64,000 nucleotides of DNA from NCBI GenBank assembly GCA_004010535.1, contig RQYE01000004.1, positions 186,001 through 250,000 of the forward strand. Direction: 5' to 3'. A model generated the notes under the pieces. The model was not told the origin of the DNA. It was given only the letters and a program-made list of their open reading frames with translations, and ran no database searches. Source of the DNA: Coriobacteriales bacterium OH1046. Its GTDB lineage: Bacteria > Actinomycetota > Coriobacteriia > Coriobacteriales > Atopobiaceae. Shown in pieces: positions 54,832 to 63,036 of the stretch; within the stretch, counting starts at the first letter, position 1; every line of letters begins with the position of its first letter. The position numbers and the translations under genes were made by a program.

Positions 54832-57339
54832 CTACTCTAGCTCCTCGGCAAGATAGCGTCCGGTCACGCTCTCCGGGCAGGCAGCGACCTCCTCGGGCAA
54901 CCCGGCGCAGACGATCAGCCCGCCCGCCTCTCCCCCTCCAGGCCCGAGGTCGATGACCCAGTCGGCATTGGCGATCATATCCAAGTCGTGCTCGATCACC
55001 ACAACCGTCGCACCCTCGTCGAGAAGTCCCTGCAAAACGCCGAGCAGTACCTCGACATCGAGCGGGTGCAAACCGATAGTCGGCTCGTCGAAGACGAACA
55101 GAGCATCATGCTGGTTGCGGCCGATCTCGCTCGAGAGCTTGAGACGCTGGGCCTCCCCGCCCGAGAGCGCAGGCGTGTCCTCGCCGAGAAGCAGGTATCC
55201 CAAACCCAGATCGTGCAGGGTCTGGAGCTTTGCGCGCGCGGGCTTAAGGCCGCTTACCACCCCGAGCACCTCGTCGACGGTCATGTCGAGGAGCTCGGGC
55301 AGCGAGAAGCCGCCCGCCTTGCCGGCACCCTCGACGAGCGCGCAGCGCACGTCGTCGGCTGCGCGCCCGTAGCGCGAGCCTCCGCAGTCGGGGCAGACGA
55401 TGTCAACATCGGGCAAAAACTGCACGTCGAGCGAGATCTGTCCCGTGCCATCGCAGGTTGGGCAGCGCAAGCGCCCCGTGTTGTAGGAGAAATCACCCGC
55501 CTTGTAGCCGAGCGCCTTCGCGGCACCGCTCTTGGCATAGGCGCGGCGCAGATCGTCGAGGACACCCGAGTAGGTGGCCACGGTCGAGCGCACGTTGGCC
55601 CCGATGGGCGTGGCATCGATGAGGTTCGCGCGGCGGATGCCGGGAGCGTCGACCATGCGCACATGCGGCGGCAGGCGCTCGCCTGCGGCGGAGGCCCTGA
55701 GCGCGGGCACGAGGCTCTCGAGCACGAGCGTGGTCTTACCCGAACCCGATACGCCCGTGATGCAGGTGAGGCGCCCGCGCGGGATATCGACCTCGAGCGG
55801 ATGCACGGTGTGGATCCGCCCCGTCTCGAGATGCACCGATCCCGGCCCGAACATCTCCTCCTCGCGGGCACGGGAACGGGTGCGCACGCGCTCCCGACCC
55901 GAGAGGAAGGGGGCGATGCGCGACCCCGGCATCGCAGCGACCTCCTCCGGGCTTCCCTGCGCGAGCAGCTCGCCGCCCCGTATGCCGGAACCGGGGCCCA
56001 GCTCGATAAGGTGCGTGGCACGACGCAGCACCCGCACGTCATGGTCGACCACCACCACCGAATTGCCGTCGGCGATAAGGTCGTCCATCACGCCGAGAAG
56101 CCCCTCCACATTGGAGGGGTGCAGGCCGATGGAAGGCTCGTCGAGCACATAGAGCACGCCGTTCGTGCGGTTGCGCACGGCGCGGGCGAGTTGGACGCGC
56201 TGACGCTCGCCCGTGGAGAGCGTGGCGCTCGCACGGTCGAGCGAGAGGTATCCGAGCCCCAGCTGCCGCAGGCGCACGCAGGGCTCTGCCATCTCGGCGA
56301 TGATCGCCTCCGCCATGGGACGCATCGCAGGCGGCATGGAGGGTGCCACGCCAGGCAGCCATTCCACCAGCCCGTCGAGAGTCTTCCCGCAGGCCTGTGC
56401 GAGTGAGATGCCGCCCACGAGCGAGCTGCGGGCCCGTGCGGAGAGGCGCGTGCCCCGGCAGTCGGGGCAGGTATCCTCGGTAAGATAGCGGGCCACGCGC
56501 TTCAAGCCCTTCTCGTCCGTGACCTTGGCGAGCGCATTCTCCACGGAATAGCGCGCAGAGTAGTAGGTGAAGTCCATCTCGCCGGCAGTGCCGGTTTTCT
56601 CGTTGTGGTAGAGCAGGTGGTACTTATCGGGTTCGCCATGGAGGACGAATTCCCGCTCCTCGTCGGTAAGGTCGCGGTAGGGAACGTCGGTGCGCACGCC
56701 CGCCTGACGTGCGATATCCTTCATGAGCGACCACATGAGATGGCCCCACGGAGCCACCGCCCCCTCATCGATGGTCTTGGACTCGTCGGACACGAGGGCG
56801 GACTCATCGATCGAGCGCACGATACCCGTCCCCGCACAAGTGGGGCAGGCACCTCCGGAGTTGAACGCCAGCTCCTCAGCACCGGGACCGTGGAAATGCT
56901 CTCCGCAGCTCGGGCAGACGATCTCCTGCTCGAGCGCCACGGCCATACTCGGAGGCACGTGATGGCCATGTGGACAGGCATGGCTGCCCAGGCGGCTGAA
57001 CAACAGGCGCAGATGGTTCAAGAGCTCGGTCATGGTGCCGAAGGTGGAGCGGATGTCGGGGATACCCGGACGCTGCCGCAGGGCCAACGCCGCAGGAACA
57101 TGCGCCACCTCGTCCACATCCGCACGGGCGCCCTGCGAGAGGCGCCTGCGCGTGTAGGTGGAAAGCGCCTCCAGATAACGGCGGCTCCCCTCCGCATAGA
57201 GCACGCCGAGCGCGAGGCTCGACTTGCCCGAACCCGATACGCCCGCAATCCCCACCAGCTCGTGCAGGGGAATCTCGACGTCGATGTCCTTGAGGTTGTG
57301 CACGCGCGCACCGCGCACGCGTATGGCAGATGGCTCCAT
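54832..57339 (-). CDS. Short UvrA-like ABC protein (UvrA2/DrrC type)
   Basis: 835 residues, about 100 fewer than UvrA of the main repair pathway. Walker A motifs are GVSGSGKSS and GVSGSGKTT. ABC signatures are LSTGERQRVQLA and LSGGEAQRLKLS. Zn-binding pairs are CPSCGEHF, CPTCAGTG, CPDCRGTR and CPTCDGTG/CPDCGG. The middle part is shorter, and the UvrB-binding region is probably reduced. Such proteins are linked to drug tolerance or DNA repair, by family only. It starts at ATG 57339. Confidence 0.9.
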   Translation of the reverse strand: MEPSAIRVRGARVHNLKDIDVEIPLHELVGIAGVSGSGKSSLALGVLYAEGSRRYLEALSTYTRRRLSQGARADVDEVAHVPAALALRQRPGIPDIRSTFGTMTELLNHLRLLFSRLGSHACPHGHHVPPSMAVALEQEIVCPSCGEHFHGPGAEELAFNSGGACPTCAGTGIVRSIDESALVSDESKTIDEGAVAPWGHLMWSLMKDIARQAGVRTDVPYRDLTDEEREFVLHGEPDKYHLLYHNEKTGTAGEMDFTYYSARYSVENALAKVTDEKGLKRVARYLTEDTCPDCRGTRLSARARSSLVGGISLAQACGKTLDGLVEWLPGVAPSMPPAMRPMAEAIIAEMAEPCVRLRQLGLGYLSLDRASATLSTGERQRVQLARAVRNRTNGVLYVLDEPSIGLHPSNVEGLLGVMDDLIADGNSVVVVDHDVRVLRRATHLIELGPGSGIRGGELLAQGSPEEVAAMPGSRIAPFLSGRERVRTRSRAREEEMFGPGSVHLETGRIHTVHPLEVDIPRGRLTCITGVSGSGKTTLVLESLVPALRASAAGERLPPHVRMVDAPGIRRANLIDATPIGANVRSTVATYSGVLDDLRRAYAKSGAAKALGYKAGDFSYNTGRLRCPTCDGTGQISLDVQFLPDVDIVCPDCGGSRYGRAADDVRCALVEGAGKAGGFSLPELLDMTVDEVLGVVSGLKPARAKLQTLHDLGLGYLLLGEDTPALSGGEAQRLKLSSEIGRNQHDALFVFDEPTIGLHPLDVEVLLGVLQGLLDEGATVVVIEHDLDMIANADWVIDLGPGGGEAGGLIVCAGLPEEVAACPESVTGRYLAEELE

Positions 57340-57415
57340 AGATCCCGATTCCTTCCCGCTGGCAGCGCGCTATCTATTATCGCGCAAGCAGCCCCTGCGG
57401 ACATTCCCTACGACC

Positions 57416-57468
57416 GTGCGGTTTGATCAGCACGGTTCGTGAAACATGCGTACGATTCGCGAACCGAA
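57416..57468. repeat. TTCRYGAA-dyad intergenic repeat, copy 2
   Basis: Starts GTGCGG and carries CGGTTCGTGAAAC and GATTCGCGAACC, the same layout as 6001-6056. It lies upstream of the UvrA-like gene and the DUF4342 gene, which are divergent. Confidence 0.55.
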
Positions 57469-57596
57469 CGATGCGGAACAACACATCCTACCCTCATCTA
57501 CCCTTAATGTTTGCCGAAGAAACGGCTAATCTTGAGGGGGCACCATGTACATGTAGGCAATCAACGGGATTGCCGCACCGTGAAAGGAACATGGTC

Positions 57597-58139
57597 ATGG
57601 ATAAGCTAGAGAAGGTCGAACTCATCCGCGAGAAGACGGGTGTCTCCTACGACGATGCCAAGGTTGCGCTCGAGGCCAGCAACGACGACGTGCTCGACGC
57701 CATCATCTGGCTCGAGCGCATGGGCAAGGCCGCAGCTGCAAGCGCCAGCTACACCACAAGCGCCTCCGAGCCCGGCCCCGTCTCCCCCGAGATGGCCCAA
57801 GCGCAGACCGCCTACGAGGAGTCCAGCAAAAGGAGCAAGTTCGGCGAGAAGATGGAGGGCATCCTCGACTACCTCAAGGGCCTGTGCAGGAAGAGCCTCG
57901 ACACCACGTTCGTAGCCGAGCGCAACGGCGAGCGCGTCATGGCATTGCCGATCCTCTTCCTCATCATCGGCCTCTTCCTCTGGGGCGCCACCATCTGGCT
58001 TCTGATCCTGGGCCTCTTCTTCGGATTCCGCTACCGCATCGAGGGTATCTCCCGCGTGACGGTCGATATCAACCAGATGATGGACAAGGCCGGCGAGGTT
58101 GCCGATTCCATCAAGAAGGACGTGACGAAGGAAGACTAG
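57597..58139 (+). CDS. DUF4342 membrane protein
   Basis: 180 residues from ATG 57597 (MDKLEKVELIREKTGVSYDD), with AAAGGA ahead. The N-terminal region (EKVELIREKTGVSYDDAKVAL) is a UBA-like ubiquitin-fold helix bundle, the DUF4342 hallmark. One or two hydrophobic segments (about 117-145: ALPILFLIIGLFLWGATIWL) lie before a charged tail. Role unknown. The two-component system follows at 2 bases, so probably the same operon. Confidence 0.85.
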   Translation: MDKLEKVELIREKTGVSYDDAKVALEASNDDVLDAIIWLERMGKAAAASASYTTSASEPGPVSPEMAQAQTAYEESSKRSKFGEKMEGILDYLKGLCRKSLDTTFVAERNGERVMALPILFLIIGLFLWGATIWLLILGLFFGFRYRIEGISRVTVDINQMMDKAGEVADSIKKDVTKED

Positions 58140-58141
58140 CC

Positions 58142-58822
58142 ATGGCACGGATTCTCGTGGTCGAGGACGAGGCGAAGATCGCACGCTTCATAGAGCTCGA
58201 GCTCTCGCATGAGGGCTACGAGGTGGACAAGGCGGAAGATGGCAGGGCCGGCCTCGAGCTGGCCCTCGCCCATGACTACGACCTCATCCTGCTCGACATC
58301 ATGCTGCCGCAGATCAGCGGTATGGAAGTGCTCCGCCGCCTGCGCCGCGAGAAGGCCACGCCGGTGATCCTGCTCACCGCGCGCGACGCCATCATGGACA
58401 AGGTCGCGGGCCTCGATGCGGGTGCCGACGACTACATCACCAAGCCCTTCGCCATCGAGGAGCTGCTCGCCCGCATCCGGGTATCCCTGAAGCGCCGGAA
58501 CTCCTCCGCTGCACACGTCGCCACGGAGGCCCTCGTCTCCCATGGAGTCAGCCTGGATGTCGACCGCCACGAGGTGAGCGTGGGCGGCGAGCCCGTCGAA
58601 CTCACCAACCGCGAGTTCGAGATCCTCCATGCGCTCATGGCCGAACCCGGTATCGTCCAGACGCGCGACAAGCTGGCGAGCGCGGCGCTCGGCTACGACT
58701 ACATCGGCGAGAGCAACGTCATCGACGTCTACATCCGCCAGCTACGCTCCAAGATCGACGATCGTTTCGGCGTCAAGCTCATCACCACGGTCCGCGGGGT
58801 CGGCTATGTCATCAGAGACTAG
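58142..58822 (+). CDS. OmpR-family response regulator
   Basis: 226 residues from ATG 58142. The receiver has acidic VVEDEAKIARF, phospho-Asp in LILLDIMLP near residue 52, and Lys in DDYITKPFA. The C-terminal winged helix ends DVYIRQLRSKIDDRFGVKLI and TVRGVGYVIRD. It overlaps the sensor kinase by 17 bases. The signal is unknown, though the neighbour is iron uptake. Confidence 0.94.
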   Translation: MARILVVEDEAKIARFIELELSHEGYEVDKAEDGRAGLELALAHDYDLILLDIMLPQISGMEVLRRLRREKATPVILLTARDAIMDKVAGLDAGADDYITKPFAIEELLARIRVSLKRRNSSAAHVATEALVSHGVSLDVDRHEVSVGGEPVELTNREFEILHALMAEPGIVQTRDKLASAALGYDYIGESNVIDVYIRQLRSKIDDRFGVKLITTVRGVGYVIRD

Positions 58823-60023
58823 GGGCATCGCGCGCGATTCGGGCAAGCGCTTCTCGTCCATCGCCCGCTCCATCGGCTGGAGCTACTGGTGGCGACGCCT
58901 GCTCAACTGGATTTTCCTCGACGCGTTCACCCTGCTCGCATGCTATATCTGCTGGCATGTGGCGCGTGGGCTTCCAATCCCCGCGCCCACGAGCGCCACG
59001 GCAGAGCTCTCGAGCAATTTCGCAGCGTTCTTCTCATTTGCAAAACCCTTCCTCCCCGTCGCGATCTTCATCGCTCTCTGGGAGATCATCGATCTGCTGG
59101 GCATCTTCGGCGACATCCGCCGCGTACGCCGCAAACTCCAACCGCTGAACGAGCTCGCGCTGGTCGCAGAGAGCCTTGGCTCGGCGCCCCTCATGGATAG
59201 CGACAAGATCGAGACGCTCGAGCAGGCCATATCGCGGGCCTCCGTAGACTCCCCCAACATCACGACCGGCGATCAGGACCTGCGTTCCATCGAGGTCGCC
59301 TTGAACGGCCTTTTGAGGCAGATGCAGGAGGCGAAGCTCCAACAGATGCGTTTCGTCTCGGATGCCAGCCATGAGCTGCGCACGCCCATCGCGGTCATCC
59401 AAGGCTACGTCAACATGCTCGATCGCTGGGGCAAGACCGACGAGACCGTGCTCGACGAGTCCATCGAAGCCCTCAAGCTCGAGAGCGACCATATGCAGGA
59501 GCTCGTAGAACAGCTGCTGTTCCTCGCGCGCGGCGATTCCGGTCGCAACACGCTGCAGCGCACAGCCATCAACCTCGCCGAGGTGGTGCGCGAGGTCTGG
59601 GAGGAGTCCTGCATGATCGACGCCACCCATAGCTATCGATGCGCGGTCTCCGATGCCGATACGGTCGATATGCGTTTCTCCATCACCGGAGATCTCGCCC
59701 TTATCAAGCAGTCCCTGCGCATCATCGTGCAGAATGCGGAGAAATACTCGCCCGACGGCACCATCATCGTCCTTTCGGCAACGGCAGATGCAACCCGTGC
59801 AGGCTATACCGTACAGGATGAGGGCATCGGCATGTCGAAAGAGGATGCTGCACATGCTTTCGAGCGTTTCTACCGCTCCGATGGCGCCCGCAACGAGACC
59901 AACGCAGGATCGGGCCTGGGCCTCTCCATCGCCAAGTGGATCGTCGACGCCCATGGCGGCACCATCGACGTGCTCTCCCGCGAGGGCATCGGCACACGCT
60001 TCACGGTGTTCTTCCCACACTGA
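58806..60023 (+). CDS. Sensor histidine kinase
   Basis: 405 residues from ATG 58806, overlapping the regulator's stop. Two membrane segments flank a short extracellular loop (WIFLDAFTLLACYICWHVA; FLPVAIFIALWEIIDLLGIF). The H-box is VSDASHELRTPIAVIQGY near residue 180, N-box IIVQNAEKYSPDG, G1 DEGIGMS and G2 GSGLGLSIA. It autophosphorylates at the H-box His and passes phosphate to the regulator before it. It has no clear sensor domain. Confidence 0.94.
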   Translation: MSSETRGIARDSGKRFSSIARSIGWSYWWRRLLNWIFLDAFTLLACYICWHVARGLPIPAPTSATAELSSNFAAFFSFAKPFLPVAIFIALWEIIDLLGIFGDIRRVRRKLQPLNELALVAESLGSAPLMDSDKIETLEQAISRASVDSPNITTGDQDLRSIEVALNGLLRQMQEAKLQQMRFVSDASHELRTPIAVIQGYVNMLDRWGKTDETVLDESIEALKLESDHMQELVEQLLFLARGDSGRNTLQRTAINLAEVVREVWEESCMIDATHSYRCAVSDADTVDMRFSITGDLALIKQSLRIIVQNAEKYSPDGTIIVLSATADATRAGYTVQDEGIGMSKEDAAHAFERFYRSDGARNETNAGSGLGLSIAKWIVDAHGGTIDVLSREGIGTRFTVFFPH

Positions 60024-60323
60024 TAATACGGCCCGAAGCAGGCTTTGGAAACGCTTCCAAGCCCTGAAAAGAGGCTCATGTACAAGCAAGGTATGGGCAC
60101 ATCGGAGTTGTAGGGAGTTTTTCCCTCGGACATGCATCCTTAAGATAAGGGGCACCTCTTCTGCCTGCGCTTCTTAAAAGCCGTCCTCTCTCTGGCGCGC
60201 ATCAGAACCCGGGAATCTTCCTACAACGCCAATTCGCTCATAGGTACCGAGCACCCGGCTTCCCTATCCGTGGTAATGCGCACAAGACCGACGCGATAGC
60301 GAAGAAGAACTCGGCTCATGGCC
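60024..60323. other. Convergent intergenic region with terminator-like hairpin and 151-bp repeat
   Basis: No gene. A GGCTTTGGAA/TTCCAAGCC hairpin lies at about 60044-60066 after the kinase. The inverted-repeat element at 60092-60242 follows, then the end of feoB. Confidence 0.6.
60092..60242. repeat. Inverted-repeat element, copy B (about 151 bp)
   Basis: Left arm 60092-60121 (starts TATGGGCACATCGGAG) and right arm 60213-60242 (inverse reads TATGAGCGAATTGG then GTTGTAGGAAGATTC) are the same repeat as at 1426-1575. The left arm here is more diverged. Total length differs by one base from copy A. Confidence 0.75.
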
Positions 60324-62687
60324 TCAGCCCAAGCCGGCACCCGACGCGATCAGGCGCACGATAAGCGCCGCGACCCATGCGATGACGGTCTGGAATACCA
60401 CCACACCCACGGCCCAATGCGATCCGAGCTCGCGCCGCACGCAGGCGATGGCGGCGGCACACGGCGTATAGAGCAGGCAGAATACGCAGAGGGCAAGCGC
60501 ACTGGAAGGTGCGAGGAGCGTGGCGAGCGCAGACGCGGACCCCACGAGCACCGAGAGCGTCGACACGACGATCTCCTTGGCCATGAAGCCGGCGACCAGC
60601 GCCACCGCGATCCGCCAATCGCCGAAGCCCAGCGGTGCGAAGACAGGTGCGATGATGCTTGCGACGAGCGCGAGGATGGATTGCGAAGGATCGCCTGCCA
60701 GAGCGAGGTTGGGTCCGAAGCTCTGGAGGAACCACACGATGATCGACGCTGCGAAGACGACCGACGAGGCGCGTGTGATGAAATCCTTGGACTTGAGCCA
60801 CACGAGCCGGCCCACGCTCTTGGGGCTCGGCATCCGGTAGTTGGGGAGCTCCATCACGAAGGGGACCGCCTCGCCCTTGAGAAGCGTCTTGCGTCCGACG
60901 ATCGCCGTGATGATCCCGATGACGATGCCCAGCAGATAGAGGCCGATCATCACGATGGCACCATGGCCGGGGAAGAACGCCGCCGTGAAGAAGCCGTAGA
61001 TGGTGAGCTTGGTAGAGCAGCTCATGAACGGGAGCATGAGGATCGTGAGCTTGCGGTCGCGCTCGGATGGCAGCGTGCGGGCGGCCATGATGGCGGGCAC
61101 GGTGCAGCCGAACCCCATGAGCATGGGCACGATGGAACGGCCCGAGAGGCCGATACGGCGCAGGAGCTTATCCATCACGAAAGCGATGCGTGCCATATAG
61201 CCCGTATCCTCGAGAAGCGAGAGCAGGAAGAACATCGTCACGATGACCGGCAGGAACACGAGCACCGTCCCGACGCCGCCGATGATGCCGGCGACGACAA
61301 GCGAGCGGATGACATCGTTGGTGCCGGCGGCGACGAGGGCATCATCGACCGATACGGTCAACGCATCGATACCCACCTGCATAAGATCCTGCAGGCGCGC
61401 CCCGATGACGTCGAAGGTGAGCCAGAAGATGAGCGCCATGATGGCTATGAATGCGGGGATGGCACTCCATGTCCCCGTGAGCACGCGATCGATGGCGAGG
61501 CTGCGCTCGCGTTCACGGCTCTCGCGCGGTTTCACCACACAGGCTGCGACGACCTTCTCGATGAACGAGTAGCGCATGTCGGCGATGGCTGCCGCACGGT
61601 CGAGGCCGCGCTCATCCTCCATCTGTCCGATGACGCGCTCGATCGTTTCGAGCTCGTTGGGCTTGAGGTTGAGGGCGGAGATGACCCGCCCGTCGCCCTC
61701 GATGACCTTGGTCGCCGCAAAGCGCACGGGGATGTCCGCTTTGGCAGCATGGCCCTCGATGAGGTGCATGACGCCGTGGAGCGCCCGATGGACTGCCCCG
61801 CCATGGTCATCTTTGTCGCAAAAGTCCTGGCGTCCGGGCCGTTCCTGGTACGTGGCCACATGCAGCGCATGGTCGATGAGCTCGTCAACGCCCTGGTTCT
61901 TAGCGGCCGAGATGGCCACGATGGGTATCCCGAGCATGCCCTCCATCTCGTTCACGCGAATCGAGCCCCCGTTGCCTTGGACCTCATCCATCATGTTGAG
62001 GGCCAGCACCATCGGGCGATCGAGCTCCATGAGCTGCATCGTGAGGTAGAGGTTGCGCTCTATGTTGGTGGCATCGACGATGTTGATGATGCCGCACGGC
62101 TTCTCGTCGAGGATGAATTGGCGGCTGACGACCTCCTCATCGCTATAGGGGCTCATGGAGTAGATGCCCGGCAGGTCTGTGACATCGGTACCGGGATGCC
62201 CGCGGATAGCGCCGTCCTTCCGGTCGACGGTGACGCCGGGAAAGTTGCCCACACGCTGATTGGAGCCGGTGAGCTGGTTGTAGAGGGTGGTCTTGCCGCT
62301 GTTCTGGTTACCGGCAAGCGCGAAGGCGAGCGTTGCGCCCTCGGGTAACGGGGCCTCGGTTGCCTTCGCATGATAACGCCCGCCCTCGCCGAGGCCGGGG
62401 TGCTCCGCAGGGGCATGCGGCACCCCGACGGCTCGCTCCGCTCGAACTCCGACGGGTTCGATGGAGATCTTGTCCGCATCCGCCACACGCAAGGTAAGCT
62501 CGTACCCATGGATGAGGAACTCCATAGGATCGCCCATCGGAGCGTATTTCACGAGCGAGATCTCGGCTCCGGGAATAACGCCCATATCGAGGAAGTGCTG
62601 GCGCAAAGCCCCCTCTCCCCCAACGGCGGAGATGCGAACGGTCTCGCCGATCCCGATATGCGCGAGCGTCTTCCGCTCCCCTACCAT
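60324..62687 (-). CDS. feoB: Ferrous iron transporter FeoB with fused FeoA domain
   Basis: 787 residues from ATG 62687 (MVGERKTLAHIGIGETVRIS), with GGAG ahead. A longer frame is not needed. Residues 1-90 are a FeoA SH3-like domain (LDMGVIPGAEISLVKYAPMG). FeoB follows: GTPase G1 GNQNSGKTT, G3 DLPGIYSM, G4 LNMMD, then Gate regions GFGCTVPAIMA and LLYTPCAAAIACVRRE. It imports Fe(II) at the cytoplasmic membrane. It is divergent from mgtA. Confidence 0.95.
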   Translation of the reverse strand: MVGERKTLAHIGIGETVRISAVGGEGALRQHFLDMGVIPGAEISLVKYAPMGDPMEFLIHGYELTLRVADADKISIEPVGVRAERAVGVPHAPAEHPGLGEGGRYHAKATEAPLPEGATLAFALAGNQNSGKTTLYNQLTGSNQRVGNFPGVTVDRKDGAIRGHPGTDVTDLPGIYSMSPYSDEEVVSRQFILDEKPCGIINIVDATNIERNLYLTMQLMELDRPMVLALNMMDEVQGNGGSIRVNEMEGMLGIPIVAISAAKNQGVDELIDHALHVATYQERPGRQDFCDKDDHGGAVHRALHGVMHLIEGHAAKADIPVRFAATKVIEGDGRVISALNLKPNELETIERVIGQMEDERGLDRAAAIADMRYSFIEKVVAACVVKPRESRERERSLAIDRVLTGTWSAIPAFIAIMALIFWLTFDVIGARLQDLMQVGIDALTVSVDDALVAAGTNDVIRSLVVAGIIGGVGTVLVFLPVIVTMFFLLSLLEDTGYMARIAFVMDKLLRRIGLSGRSIVPMLMGFGCTVPAIMAARTLPSERDRKLTILMLPFMSCSTKLTIYGFFTAAFFPGHGAIVMIGLYLLGIVIGIITAIVGRKTLLKGEAVPFVMELPNYRMPSPKSVGRLVWLKSKDFITRASSVVFAASIIVWFLQSFGPNLALAGDPSQSILALVASIIAPVFAPLGFGDWRIAVALVAGFMAKEIVVSTLSVLVGSASALATLLAPSSALALCVFCLLYTPCAAAIACVRRELGSHWAVGVVVFQTVIAWVAALIVRLIASGAGLG

Positions 62688-62885
62688 GGCAACTCCAACG
62701 TCAGCTGAGATGTATATTCTCCAGTCCTGGGCCTTGTGCGAAACCAGCATAGCACGGCCAGTACGCACGATCGGCGCAGCAGGCGTCGAGAAAACGCCCC
62801 TCCCCCGTCGCCTGTGCTACAATGGGCCGGGCTCACCGAGCAACCATGGAGCCGGCGCTCCCGACCTATTTGGAGGTGTTCTTCT
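62688..62885. promoter_or_regulatory. feoB-mgtA divergent promoter region
   Basis: An extended -10 TGCTACAAT (62815-62823) points to mgtA. A ribosome site GGAGG lies at 62872-62876 for the leader peptide. The feoB promoter was not fixed. Confidence 0.5.
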
Positions 62886-62960
62886 GTGAGCAACGAATTA
62901 CCGTCCGGTACCTGCGGTTTCATGGGAGGGCGCCTATCCAACAGGAGGATAGCCGCCTAG
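62886..62960 (+). CDS. Small leader peptide of mgtA (24 codons)
   Basis: A GTG-started frame (VSNELPSGTCGFMGG, then RLSNRRIAA) with TTTGGAGG about 9 bases upstream. It is preceded by a promoter and followed by mgtA after 76 bases. The end of the frame overlaps a hairpin, as in attenuation-controlled leaders. It is not similar to the MgtL peptide I know, so the identity is by position only. Confidence 0.55.
   Translation: MSNELPSGTCGFMGGRLSNRRIAA
62929..62957 (+). promoter_or_regulatory. Hairpin over the end of the leader peptide
   Basis: Arms GGCGCCTATCC (62929-62939) and GGATAGCCGCC (62947-62957) with one mismatch and a 7-base loop. A second hairpin CCCGGC-CAT-GCCGGG lies at 62996-63010, just before the mgtA ribosome site. 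Confidence 0.6.
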
Positions 62961-63036
62961 CGCTCCGACCGCCTGCGCGCATCCGTCTCCCATGACCCGG
63001 CCATGCCGGGAGATCCTGGGATTGCGAGGTGGCGCT

